This document shows positions 43,338-51,053 of a DNA stretch of 64,000 bases, piece after piece. How positions within the stretch are numbered: the first letter of the stretch is position 1; each line of letters begins with the position of its first letter. Both the position numbers and the translations under genes were made by a program. The notes beneath the pieces were generated by a model. It searched no databases, was not told the origin of the DNA, and worked only from the letters and a program-made list of their open reading frames with translations. The stretch comes from Xanthomonas boreopolis (GTDB lineage: Bacteria; Pseudomonadota; Gammaproteobacteria; Xanthomonadales; Xanthomonadaceae): contig BNBA01000001.1 in the NCBI GenBank assembly GCA_014654535.1, positions 62,001 through 126,000 on the forward strand, in the 5' to 3' direction.

Positions 43338-43832
43338 TCATGGCTCCTTGTGACATTGGCAGGTTGGAGGAACGATCAGCGCCCGCCCGGGCCGGGAGAG
43401 CAGGGCAGGCAACAGCGTGTCCAGCGCGATCGGCGCGCCGCAGCCGATATCCACGAGGGCAGGGCCGGCATAGACCAGCCGGGCCGGCGGCGCGAGCACC
43501 AGGACCGGATAGCCGATGTCGCTGGAAGCGGTGCCCAGGTCGAGCGCCGGAACGGACCGGAGCAGCGCGGCCTGCAGGCGGGACACGCCGGTGTCGGCGC
43601 GGCAGCGGCATTCGCCCGAACGCGCCAGGAAGACGGTGGCTCTTGCGAGGTCGCGCGCGGCGGGGCTGTGGGCTTGCAGGCGCGCCACGATGGCGGCCGC
43701 ATCCTCTTGCGCGCGGACGGGAGCCAGCAAGGTCCGGAAGGCCGGGACCAGCCAACCGAGCCAGAGCGCCAGCAATGCGATTCCGAACCACGGCGCCAAG
43801 CGTGGCGCAAAGACGTACCGCATGACGGCCAT
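43338..43832 (-). CDS. Membrane-anchored Cys-containing protein of unknown function, co-transcribed with an MCP
   Basis: A 164-residue protein. A signal-anchor helix (about residues 14-35, [20 protein letters not shown]) is followed by a presumably periplasmic domain with CRCRADTG (74-81), DIGCGAP (about 127-133) and a C-terminal TCQCHKEP. The spaced cysteines and the [21 protein letters not shown] stretch recall thioredoxin-like or metal-binding domains, but no family is assigned. It lies 1 bp upstream of the receptor at 41111 and behind a sigma-28-like promoter, so it is part of the chemotaxis regulon. Confidence 0.78.
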   Translation of the reverse strand: MAVMRYVFAPRLAPWFGIALLALWLGWLVPAFRTLLAPVRAQEDAAAIVARLQAHSPAARDLARATVFLARSGECRCRADTGVSRLQAALLRSVPALDLGTASSDIGYPVLVLAPPARLVYAGPALVDIGCGAPIALDTLLPALLSRPGRALIVPPTCQCHKEP

Positions 43833-44229
43833 CGCCCATCCCTCCCTGCACGGTCCTCGTCCGGGTCACGGCCTGATCGGCGCCAAGCAAGAAAGGTTGA
43901 GCGTCGTGTCACGGCTTTGTAACTGAGCGCACAGATTACTGAATTCACCTTTGGCAAGGCCATGTGAAGCCAGGGGGCAAACGATGGCCGGGGATCGATC
44001 CGGCAGGTGCCGCGATGCAATGCCGGAGGCATCGTGGCCTGCGATCACGCCCGCAGAGGACGTCAAGTCATCGGGCCGTGCGCAGCGATCTCTCGCCAAA
44101 GGCGGCGAATCGCGGGGAAGGCATGGCGATGCGGCCGGGCGGAAGGTCGTACCGCGCGGGCGCGGCCTTGCCGGCAGGATGTCGTCGCGGCTGGGCGCCG
44201 CTCCGCGGACGCGGAGCCGAGGCTGCGCG
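43833..44229. other. Intergenic region with a sigma-28-like promoter
   Basis: 397 bp without a supported gene, downstream of the second cheA. It contains a promoter at 43874-43900 for the minus-strand genes below it and a short hairpin, GCTCCGCG/CGCGGAGC (44200-44217), just past the cheA stop that may end that transcript. Reading frames here lack family character and are treated as non-coding. Confidence 0.7.
43874..43900 (-). promoter_or_regulatory. Sigma-28-like promoter of the anchored protein / MCP / ycgR operon
   Basis: Minus-strand TCAACCTT, 11-nt spacer, GCCGATCA. The -10 matches 7 of 8 and the -35 matches 5 of 8 to the FliA consensus. The predicted leader to the ATG at 43832 is about 35 nt. 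Confidence 0.65.
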
Positions 44230-46218
44230 CTACGCGGCCTGCGGTACCCGCAGCGAGCGCACCAGGCCGCCGATGTCCACGATCAGCGCGACGCGGCCGT
44301 CGCCGAGGATGGTCGCGCCGGACACGCCGGCGATGCGTCGGTAGTTGTTCTCGATGTTCTTGACCACCACCTGCTGCTGGCCGACCAGTTCGTCCACCTC
44401 CAGCGCGATCTTCTGGCCGTCGCCCTCGACCACGACGACCAGCGGCTCGCCGCCTTGCCGACCGTCGTAGCCGTAGTAGTCGCTGAGCGAAAGGATCGGC
44501 AGGTACTCGCCGCGCACGCGCAGGACGCGGCCTTCGCCGGCCATGGTGCGCACGTCGGCGGCCTGCGGCTGCAAGGCCTCCAGCACGTAGGCGAGCGGCA
44601 GGATCAGGGTTTCGCCGGCGACCGAGACGATCATGCCGTCGAGGATGGCCAGGGTCAGCGGCAGCCGGATCAGGGTGCGGGTGCCGAGGCCGGCATTGCT
44701 TTCGATCTGCACCTCGCCGCCCAGCGCCTGGATGTTGCGACGGACCACGTCCATGCCGACGCCGCGGCCGGACAGGTCGGTGACGGCATCGGCGGTGGAG
44801 AAGCCCGGGGCGAAGATCAGGTCCCAGACCTGCGCGTCGGTGGGGTTCTCGGGCACGGCCAGGCCGCGCTCGCGCGCCTTGGCCAGGATCTTCTCGCGGT
44901 TGAGGCCGCGGCCATCGTCGCTGACCTCGATGACGATGTGGCCGCCCTGGTGGGAGGCCGCCAGCGTGATGGTGCCGGTCTCGTCCTTGCCGGCGGCGCG
45001 GCGCGCGTCCGGGAGCTCCAGGCCGTGGTCGATCGAGTTACGCACCAGGTGCACCAGCGGGTCGGCGATCTTCTCGATCAGGCCCTTGTCCAGCTCGGTG
45101 CCTTCGCCGATGGTGCGCAGGCGCACCTGCTTGCCCAGGCGCGTGGACAGGTCGCGGACCAGGCGCGGGAAACGCCGGAACACCGCGTCCACCGGCAGCA
45201 TGCGCACGCTGATGACGGCTTCCTGGATGTCGCGGGTGTTGCGTTCGAGCAGTTCCAGGCCGGCGACCAGGCGCTCGGCGACGGCGGGATCCAGGCCGCT
45301 GGAGACCTGCTTGAGCATGGCCTGGGTGATGACCAGTTCGCCGACCAGATTGATCAGCGCGTCGACCTTGTCGACGCTGACCCGGATGGAGGTTTCCGCT
45401 TCCTGCGCGCTGCCGGCCGCGGCCGGGGCAGCGGGAGAGGCCGGGACGGCGGCAAGGGCGGGGGCGGGCGCGGCGGCGGCCGGTTCCGCCACGGGCGTGG
45501 CTTCGACCGCCGACGGCGGGTCCATCGGACGGATGTCCAGCTCGCAATCGTCGACCACCCAGGCGAAGGTGTCCTCGATCTTGCTGCGCGGGACCTTGCC
45601 GAGCAGGCCGAGGTCCCAGGCGATGTAGGCCTCCAGCGGGTCGATCTGCTCGAAGCCGGGCAGGCGTTCCAGGCGCGCGGCGACCTGCAGCGGGCCGAGG
45701 CTTTCGAGTTCGCGGATGATGCGCAGCGGGTCGTTGCCGCTCATGAACAGCGATGGCGCCGGCGTGAAGCCGATGTGCCAGGCCTCCGGCGCTTCTTCCT
45801 TCGCGGCGGCCGGCGGGGCAGGCGTGGCGGCGCCGGACAGCACGGCGTCGAGGCGCTCCAGTACCGCCCGCACCGCGGCCGGGTCGGCCGGCTGGTCGTG
45901 CTCGGCCTCGCGCAGCAGCGCGCGCAGCACGTCGACCGAGCCCAGCATGGCGTCGATCGCGGCGGCTTCCAGCGCGCGCTTGCCGGCGCGCAGCTCGTCG
46001 AGCAGCGTTTCCAGCACGTGCGTCAGCCCGGCGATCGACTCGAAGCCGAACGTGGCGGCGCCGCCCTTGATCGAGTGCGCGGCGCGGAACACCGAGTTGA
46101 TGGTCTCCGGATCGGTGGTGCCGCCTTCGAGCGACAGCAGGCCTGCCTCCATCGCGTCCAGCCCTTCGCGGCTTTCCTCGAAGAAGGTGGCGTGGAAGCG
46201 TTGCAGGTCCATGCTCAT
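44230..46218 (-). CDS. cheA: CheA-type histidine kinase (second copy)
   Basis: A 662-residue CheA. P1 Hpt has H48 (FRAAHSIKGGAATFGFESI). A long middle region has an extra domain (about 140-240, AWHIGFTPAPSLFMSGNDPL, the P2-like segment) and an Ala/Pro linker. P3 dimerisation, then P4 kinase (LVHLVRNSIDHGLE N-box, TDLSGRGVGMDVVRRN G-box) and P5 CheW-like regulatory domain (ILPLAYVLEALQPQ) follow. It lies downstream of STAS and CheY genes behind a sigma-28-like promoter, and is distinct from the cheY-cheZ-cheA copy at 51054. Two CheA proteins in one island suggest two arrays or a division of outputs. Confidence 0.95.
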   Translation of the reverse strand: MSMDLQRFHATFFEESREGLDAMEAGLLSLEGGTTDPETINSVFRAAHSIKGGAATFGFESIAGLTHVLETLLDELRAGKRALEAAAIDAMLGSVDVLRALLREAEHDQPADPAAVRAVLERLDAVLSGAATPAPPAAAKEEAPEAWHIGFTPAPSLFMSGNDPLRIIRELESLGPLQVAARLERLPGFEQIDPLEAYIAWDLGLLGKVPRSKIEDTFAWVVDDCELDIRPMDPPSAVEATPVAEPAAAAPAPALAAVPASPAAPAAAGSAQEAETSIRVSVDKVDALINLVGELVITQAMLKQVSSGLDPAVAERLVAGLELLERNTRDIQEAVISVRMLPVDAVFRRFPRLVRDLSTRLGKQVRLRTIGEGTELDKGLIEKIADPLVHLVRNSIDHGLELPDARRAAGKDETGTITLAASHQGGHIVIEVSDDGRGLNREKILAKARERGLAVPENPTDAQVWDLIFAPGFSTADAVTDLSGRGVGMDVVRRNIQALGGEVQIESNAGLGTRTLIRLPLTLAILDGMIVSVAGETLILPLAYVLEALQPQAADVRTMAGEGRVLRVRGEYLPILSLSDYYGYDGRQGGEPLVVVVEGDGQKIALEVDELVGQQQVVVKNIENNYRRIAGVSGATILGDGRVALIVDIGGLVRSLRVPQAA

Positions 46219-46272
46219 GGCGCGGAATCCGGATCGTGGGAGTCGACGGCGGGTATCGGGGCGTGGCGGGCC

Positions 46273-46638
46273 CTAGCCCAGCACCTTCTGGACGGTGGCG
46301 ACCAGTTGCTCGGGATTGAACGGCTTGACCAGCCAGCCGGTGGCGCCGGCGGCCTTGCCTTCGGACTTCTTCTCGGCGGCCGACTCGGTGGTCAGCATCA
46401 GCAGCGGGGTGAACTTGTAGTCCGGCAACTGGCGCAGCTCGCGGATCAGCGCGATGCCGTCCATGTTGGGCATGTTGACGTCGGTGACCACCGCGTTGAA
46501 CTTCTCGCCCTTGGCGCGGCCGAGGGCGATCGCGCCGTCCTCGGCTTCTTCGACCGCGAAACCGGCCGAGGTGAGGGCGAAGGACACCATCTGGCGCATC
46601 GACGCCGAATCGTCCACCACCAGGATACGTGCGCTCAT
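46273..46638 (-). CDS. CheY-like single-domain response regulator
   Basis: A 121-residue receiver: ILVVDDSASMRQM (acidic pair), acceptor aspartate in AVVTDVNMPNMDG (about D54), TTES and K104 in LVKPFNPEQL. It is encoded between the STAS gene (4-bp overlap) and the second cheA, so it is the probable phospho-acceptor of that CheA. It differs from the motor-type CheY at 53619 and may serve as a phosphate sink or a separate output. Confidence 0.93.
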   Translation of the reverse strand: MSARILVVDDSASMRQMVSFALTSAGFAVEEAEDGAIALGRAKGEKFNAVVTDVNMPNMDGIALIRELRQLPDYKFTPLLMLTTESAAEKKSEGKAAGATGWLVKPFNPEQLVATVQKVLG

Positions 46639-46943
46639 GCGGCGTTCTCCACAGATTTCAGGTTGTCGTTGGATGCGGACAGGCCGAGCGTGTGGGCCAC
46701 GCCGAGCAGGCGCACCGCGTCCTTGAAGATGTCGTTGCAGCCATCGAAGCCGGTCCGCAACCCCGCCTTGCGGCGGCTGTCGACGAAGGCGCACAGCACC
46801 TGCACGCTGGCGGTATGGATGCGGCGGACCTGGCCGGCATCGAGCATCAGCTGTCCCGCCTCGGCGAGGTAGGGCGCGAGCTTCTGCTTGAGGTCGGCGC
46901 TGGTCTCGATGCCGAGATCCTCGCCCAGTGACACTGTGCTCAT
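46635..46943 (-). CDS. STAS-domain protein (anti-sigma-factor-antagonist-like)
   Basis: A 102-residue STAS domain: VSLGEDLGIETSADLKQKLAPYL, VRRIHTASVQVLCAFVDSRRKAG. The switch serine or threonine falls in HTASVQ (T44/S46), where SpoIIAA-type proteins are phosphorylated. It is the first gene of an operon with CheY- and CheA-type genes and has its own sigma-28-like promoter. STAS proteins in chemosensory operons are known in pseudomonads and xanthomonads, but their partner is unclear; no kinase of the SpoIIAB type is seen here. Confidence 0.88.
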   Translation of the reverse strand: MSTVSLGEDLGIETSADLKQKLAPYLAEAGQLMLDAGQVRRIHTASVQVLCAFVDSRRKAGLRTGFDGCNDIFKDAVRLLGVAHTLGLSASNDNLKSVENAA

Positions 46944-46973
46944 CGGTGCTCCGGAAAGACGATTGCCCAGGCG

Positions 46974-47000
46974 GTATCGGCAGGAAGCGGCCAAGCTTGA
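46974..47000 (-). promoter_or_regulatory. Sigma-28-like promoter of the STAS-cheY-cheA operon
   Basis: Minus-strand TCAAGCTT, 11-nt spacer, GCCGATAC. The -10 matches 7 of 8 and the -35 matches 6 of 8 to the FliA consensus. The predicted leader before the STAS ATG is about 24 nt. Confidence 0.72.
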
Positions 47001-47053
47001 GGGGGAATGTCGATGTGCGAAGCGGGCCGGGGTGCGTGGCCCCGGGCCCGGCG

Positions 47054-48070
47054 TCACTGCAACAGCTGCGAGGCATCCAGCAGGATCACCGGGCGCTGGC
47101 CGAGGCGTGCCACGCCGCGGAAGAACTGGTTGGAGATCTTGCACAGGCGGGTGTTGTCCGGCGGCTCGATCTGCTGGTCGGTCAGGGTGGTGACGTCCTC
47201 CACGGCCGAGACCCGCAGGCCCATCGTCTCGCCCTGTTCCTCCAGCACCACCACGCGGGTATCGGGATCGGCCGCGACCGGCTGCGAGCCCAGGTACAGG
47301 CCGAGGTCGAGCACGGGCACCACCAGCCCGCGCAGGTTCATGATCCCGAGCATCGAGCGCGAGGTGCCGCGCAGGCGCAACAGCGGGGTCGGCAATACCA
47401 CTTCCTGCACCTTCAGCAGTTCCAGCGCATAGGCCTGTTCGCCGCAGCGCAGCCGCAGCCAGCGCGAGCTGCGTTCGGCGGGCTGCGGCGGGACCTGCGC
47501 GCGATCCGCGTCGTCGGGGCGGAACAGGGCCTGGATGTGCGGCGGCAGCCGGGCGGGCTGCCCCGCTGCCGACCGGGCCGGCAGCCGGGACTTGGACATC
47601 GCCGGCGGGTTCGTGGCGGCCTTGCTGCGCGCGGGCGCGCTTTCGAGGGCGGCGGGCTTGGCGGGCGCGAACGCGGGGTCGTTCTCCATTTCCGCGATCA
47701 GGTCGGCGGCCATGGGATCGACGAGTGCCGGAGCGCTCGCCACCCCGGCGACCGGGGACTTGGCCCGATCGGCCGGTGCATCGGCGAAGGCGGGATCGGC
47801 CAGCATCTCCGCGATCACGTCCGCGCCGACATCCGCGGGTGCGGGGGCTTCGGCGGCGAAAGCCGGGTCGGCCATCATCTCGGCGATCACGTCGTCGGCG
47901 ATCGTTGCGGCGGACGCGTCCGGGCCCGCGGCGGGCGTGGGGTCTCCGCACGCGGCGGCAGGCACCTCGCCGGTCGCGGATGCGGCCGCCGGGGGCGCCT
48001 GCGCGGCACTGCAGGCCACCGCCTGCAGCAGGCCGTCCAGGTATTCGTCGAGCGCCTCGGTGCCGTTCAC
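47054..48070 (-). CDS. ParP-like CheW-domain protein with N-terminal repeat region
   Basis: A 338-residue protein. The C-terminal CheW-like domain (about residues 180-335; WLRLRCGEQAYALELLKVQEVV, GIMNLRGLVVPVLDLGLYL) follows an Ala/Pro-rich N-terminus. That N-terminus has three copies of a D-(V/L)-I-A-E-M-x-x-D-P-A-F-A motif (residues 60-72, 84-96, 123-135). The gene order ParA/ParC followed by a long CheW-like protein matches ParC-ParP systems of Vibrio and Pseudomonas, where ParP tethers chemosensory arrays to the polar ParC. GTG at 48070 overlaps the ParA-type stop (GTGA). Identification as ParP is by architecture and context. Confidence 0.82.
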   Translation of the reverse strand: MNGTEALDEYLDGLLQAVACSAAQAPPAAASATGEVPAAACGDPTPAAGPDASAATIADDVIAEMMADPAFAAEAPAPADVGADVIAEMLADPAFADAPADRAKSPVAGVASAPALVDPMAADLIAEMENDPAFAPAKPAALESAPARSKAATNPPAMSKSRLPARSAAGQPARLPPHIQALFRPDDADRAQVPPQPAERSSRWLRLRCGEQAYALELLKVQEVVLPTPLLRLRGTSRSMLGIMNLRGLVVPVLDLGLYLGSQPVAADPDTRVVVLEEQGETMGLRVSAVEDVTTLTDQQIEPPDNTRLCKISNQFFRGVARLGQRPVILLDASQLLQ

Positions 48071-48849
48071 GCGGCCTGCTCCATGCGCGCGGCGTCGTTG
48101 GCGAGCATCCACTCGAGCGCGCGGCGGTACGCGGCCAGGCCGCGGCCCGGATAGTCGTCGGTGCTGGCCGGCGCGGTCAGCAGGTCGACGTTGCTGATGC
48201 GGGTGTCGACCGGGATCGCGTCTTCCCACACGCGCTCGCCGTAGCGGGCCTGCATCTCCTTGAGCGACTCGTGGCCGGCGCGGGTGCGGCGGTCGAACAG
48301 GGTCGGCAGGATCGACAGCGGAAGCTCGCGCCGGCGCGAGCGCTGCACCATGTCGGCGGTGCGCACCATGCCGGCCAGGCCGTGCAGCGCCAACGGCTCC
48401 GCCTGTGTGGGGATCACCAGGTGGTCGGCCGCGGCCAGCGCGTTGATCATCAGCAGGCCGAGCGTCGGCGGGCAATCGAGCAGGATGTAGTCGTGCGCGC
48501 GGCCGTGCCGTGCCAGGGCGTTCTGCAGGGCCAGGCCGAGGCCGGGCTGGTTGGCGCTGCGCCGCTCCAGCGTGGCCAGGGCGGGTTGCGCGCAGACGTA
48601 GGCCAAGCCTGGAATGTCGCTTTCGCGCAGCAGCGTGGACAGGTCGGCGGGCGGGGTGCCGAACAGGTCGAGCACGCCACGCAGCGGCGGCTCGGCCGGC
48701 ACGCCGAAGGCACGGGTCAGCGAGGAGTGCGGGTCCAGGTCGACCAGCAGCACGCGGTGTCCGAGCGCGGCCAGGCCGCGGCCCAGGGCCAGCGTCGTGG
48801 TGGTCTTGCCCACGCCGCCCTTCTGGTTGGCGATCGCCCAGATGCGCAT
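48067..48849 (-). CDS. parC: ParA-family ATPase of the chemotaxis operon (ParC-like)
   Basis: A 260-residue ParA/MinD-type ATPase: deviant Walker A ANQKGGVGKTTTTLALGRG (residues 8-26), Walker A' LLVDLDPHSSLTRAFG, Walker B YILLDCPPTLGLL. In Vibrio and Pseudomonas the equivalent protein (ParC) places chemotaxis arrays at the flagellated pole and distributes them at division. It lies between motD (1-bp overlap) and the ParP-like gene. Chromosome-segregation ParA is less likely because no parB or origin genes are near. Confidence 0.88.
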   Translation of the reverse strand: MRIWAIANQKGGVGKTTTTLALGRGLAALGHRVLLVDLDPHSSLTRAFGVPAEPPLRGVLDLFGTPPADLSTLLRESDIPGLAYVCAQPALATLERRSANQPGLGLALQNALARHGRAHDYILLDCPPTLGLLMINALAAADHLVIPTQAEPLALHGLAGMVRTADMVQRSRRRELPLSILPTLFDRRTRAGHESLKEMQARYGERVWEDAIPVDTRISNVDLLTAPASTDDYPGRGLAAYRRALEWMLANDAARMEQAA

Positions 48850-49823
48850 CAGTTCACTCCTTCGATGACCGCGGGAACGCTCTTGACGCCGCGGCTGCCG
48901 GGGACGACCCCGGCGGTTTGCGATTCGGTTGCCTTGGTGGGGTCCGGCGACGTCGCCTGCAACGGCGGCGTCAGTTCCGGGGCGAGGCTGGCGTCGGAGT
49001 CGGCGAGGATGATCAGCACCACCCGCCGGTTGGCGTTGCGACCGGCCTCGCTGGCGTTATCGGCACGCGGGCGGAATTCTCCATAGCCGACCATCGCCAG
49101 CCGCTGCGGCGCGATGCCCTCGTCGACGAACAGGTGCACCACGCTGGCGGCCCGCGCCGTGGACAGTTCCCAGTTGGACGGGAACTGCGCGGTGGCGATC
49201 GGCTGGTTGTCGGTATAGCCCTCCACGCGCACGCCGTTGGGCGCCTCGCGCAGGACCGTGGCGAGCTTGGCCAGGGTGTCGCGGGCATTGCGGTCGAGCA
49301 GGGCCGAGCCGGTCGCGAACAGGATGTCGCTGTGGATCTCCACCTCGATCCACAGGTCGTGGCGGCGCACGGTGATCAGCCGGGCGTCGACCAGCGGGGC
49401 CAGCGCGCGGGTGAGTTGCCGGGCGACCTGGTCCATCTGCCGCTGCGCGCGCGCCAGCCGGTCCTGGTCGCGCAGCGACACCGGCATGCGCATCTGCGAA
49501 GCCATCGACGGCAGCAGGGTGGGGTCGGGCGCCGGCGACGGCGCGGTCGGCCCTTCCTTGGCGCCGGACTTGATCGGCGAGGGCCGGTCCCAGTCGGACC
49601 CCTGCAGCTGGTGGTTGCCGACCTGCACCGGGTTGATGGTGCGCGGGGCGCCGCCGAACGCGGCGGTCAGCGCGTCGGCCATCACCCGGTACTTGCCCTC
49701 GTTGATCGAGGAGATCGCGTACATCACCACGAAGAAGGCCAGCAGCAGCGTCAGCAGGTCGGCGTACGGGATCGCCCATGCCTCGTGGTTGTGGTGCTCT
49801 TCGTGGTGCTTGCGGCGGGCCAT
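48849..49823 (-). CDS. motD: MotD: flagellar stator subunit (MotB type)
   Basis: A 324-residue MotB-family protein. A single membrane helix carries the proton-binding D22 (YADLLTLLLAFFVVMYAIS). A plug/linker region follows, then an OmpA-like peptidoglycan-binding domain (about 150-280; LFATGSALLDRN, VEGYTDNQPI, LSTARAASVVHLF, GYGEFRP). It pairs with MotC, whose stop overlaps its ATG by one base. Neighbouring parC and the ParP-like gene match the Pseudomonas motC-motD-parA-cheW order, which is why I call it MotD rather than MotB. Confidence 0.93.
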   Translation of the reverse strand: MARRKHHEEHHNHEAWAIPYADLLTLLLAFFVVMYAISSINEGKYRVMADALTAAFGGAPRTINPVQVGNHQLQGSDWDRPSPIKSGAKEGPTAPSPAPDPTLLPSMASQMRMPVSLRDQDRLARAQRQMDQVARQLTRALAPLVDARLITVRRHDLWIEVEIHSDILFATGSALLDRNARDTLAKLATVLREAPNGVRVEGYTDNQPIATAQFPSNWELSTARAASVVHLFVDEGIAPQRLAMVGYGEFRPRADNASEAGRNANRRVVLIILADSDASLAPELTPPLQATSPDPTKATESQTAGVVPGSRGVKSVPAVIEGVN

Positions 49824-50563
49824 CAGTGCAGGAAACCGGCCAGCTTGGCCTCGATGTTGCGCGGGTTCTCGCCGTGCGCGATCGCGATCAGGCCCTCGAT
49901 GACCATCTCGCGCTCGTTGCTGGCGTGGTGGATCACGCTCTTGAGCTTGGCCGCGACCGGCAGGAACAGCAGGTTGGCCGAGGCGATGCCGTAGATGGTG
50001 GCGGTGAAGGCGGCGGCGATGCCGTGGCCGAGCTTGGACGGGTCGGCCAGGTTCTTCATGACCGCGATCAGGCCGAGTACGGCGCCGATGATGCCGAGCG
50101 TGGGCGCATAGATGCCCATGCCTTCGAACACCTTCGCCGCGGCGAGGTCCTGCCGCTCCTGGTTGGACACCTCGATCTCCAGCATGTGGCGCATGGTTTC
50201 CGGCTCCACGCCGTCGACCAGCATCTGCAGGCCCTTGCGCAGGAAGGCGTCGTCTTGGCCGTCGAGCTGGCTTTCCAGGCCGAGCAGGCCCTGGCGGCGC
50301 GCGATGTTGCTCCATTCCAGGATCTGCGCGAGCAGCGCCTCGCGCTGGCTGGCCGGCGGGTTGAACACCCAGCCGACGATCCGGAAGGCGCGGCGGAAGA
50401 TCGCCGGCGAGGTGTGCAGCAGGATCGCCGCGAGCGTGCCGACGATGACGATCAGGAAGGCGGCGGGCGACCACAGCGAGGCCAGGCCCGCGCCCTTCAG
50501 GACGCTGCCGCCGACCACGGCGATCAGCGCCAGCACGATACCGGTGAGACTGAGCTTGTCCAT
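49823..50563 (-). CDS. motC: MotC: flagellar stator subunit (MotA type)
   Basis: A 246-residue MotA-family protein with four membrane helices. TM1 is LTGIVLALIAVVGGSVLKGAG and TM3-4 contain MGIYAPTLGIIGAVLGLIAVM and IASANLLFLPVAAKLK. The cytoplasmic loop between TM2 and TM3 carries the charged rotor-contact region. ATG at 50563 begins right at the conserved N-terminus MDKLSLTGIV. The sigma-28-like -10 element lies only 8 bp upstream of that ATG, so the transcript may be leaderless or nearly so. Confidence 0.94.
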   Translation of the reverse strand: MDKLSLTGIVLALIAVVGGSVLKGAGLASLWSPAAFLIVIVGTLAAILLHTSPAIFRRAFRIVGWVFNPPASQREALLAQILEWSNIARRQGLLGLESQLDGQDDAFLRKGLQMLVDGVEPETMRHMLEIEVSNQERQDLAAAKVFEGMGIYAPTLGIIGAVLGLIAVMKNLADPSKLGHGIAAAFTATIYGIASANLLFLPVAAKLKSVIHHASNEREMVIEGLIAIAHGENPRNIEAKLAGFLH

Positions 50564-50570
50564 GCAAGCG

Positions 50571-50597
50571 GTATCGGCGCGGGTGCGGGGGACTTGA
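50571..50597 (-). promoter_or_regulatory. Sigma-28-like promoter of motC-motD-parC-parP
   Basis: Minus-strand TCAAGTCC, 11-nt spacer, GCCGATAC. The -10 matches 7 of 8 and the -35 matches 5 of 8. The -10 ends 8 bp before the motC ATG, predicting initiation at or within a base or two of the start codon. Confidence 0.65.
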
Positions 50598-50702
50598 TAG
50601 GGCTTCATAGCGCTTCGCCGGGGGAATCGGTCACAAAGCGGCGTGAAGCCGCGTGAAGCGGGCGTTGGCGGTTCGGGCGACGGCCAGCGCTATCTTCGCG
50701 GC

Positions 50703-51014
50703 ATGCCACTGCGTCATTTCGTTCATGTCATCGGGTTCGAGGTCCCGGTCCATGGCAAGGCCCGGCCCGATGAACCGCTGGTCGTGCTGCTGGACAAGGT
50801 GCCGGTCGAGCGGTGGCGCGCGGTATTCCAGGAATGCGCGGAGGAACTGGTGCCCGGGCTGCGGCGCGGGGCGCCGACGCTGCAGGACGACACGATCCGG
50901 TTCCTGGTGGCGGGGCCGATGTCGCACAGGCAGGCGGCGGACATCCGCGGTTTCGTCGACCGGGTCAACCGTTTGACGTTCCTGCAGGACCGGGGCTCGT
51001 TCCAGCCGTTGTGA
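50703..51014 (+). CDS. Small conserved-looking protein of unknown function, on the opposite strand in the che island
   Basis: A 103-residue protein beginning MPLRHFVHVIGFEVPVHGKA and containing KVPVERWRAVFQECAEELVPG and a C-terminal MSHRQAADIRGFVDRVNRL. Codon use is consistent with the neighbours and the reading frame is uninterrupted. It has no signal peptide, membrane helix or motif I recognise. It lies between motC and cheA on the plus strand, convergent with cheA (39 bp apart) and divergent from motC. I judge it real because its helix/strand pattern and length suit a small folded protein, but no family is assigned. Confidence 0.6.
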   Translation: MPLRHFVHVIGFEVPVHGKARPDEPLVVLLDKVPVERWRAVFQECAEELVPGLRRGAPTLQDDTIRFLVAGPMSHRQAADIRGFVDRVNRLTFLQDRGSFQPL

Positions 51015-51053
51015 GCGCCGGGGAACCAGCGGGCCCGCAATCGCGGTGGCCGC

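Noticed and set aside
43833-44229. Small genes in the gap downstream of the second cheA
   Set aside because: Open frames on both strands there are short, Arg/Ala-rich, lack Shine-Dalgarno support and cross a promoter or hairpin.
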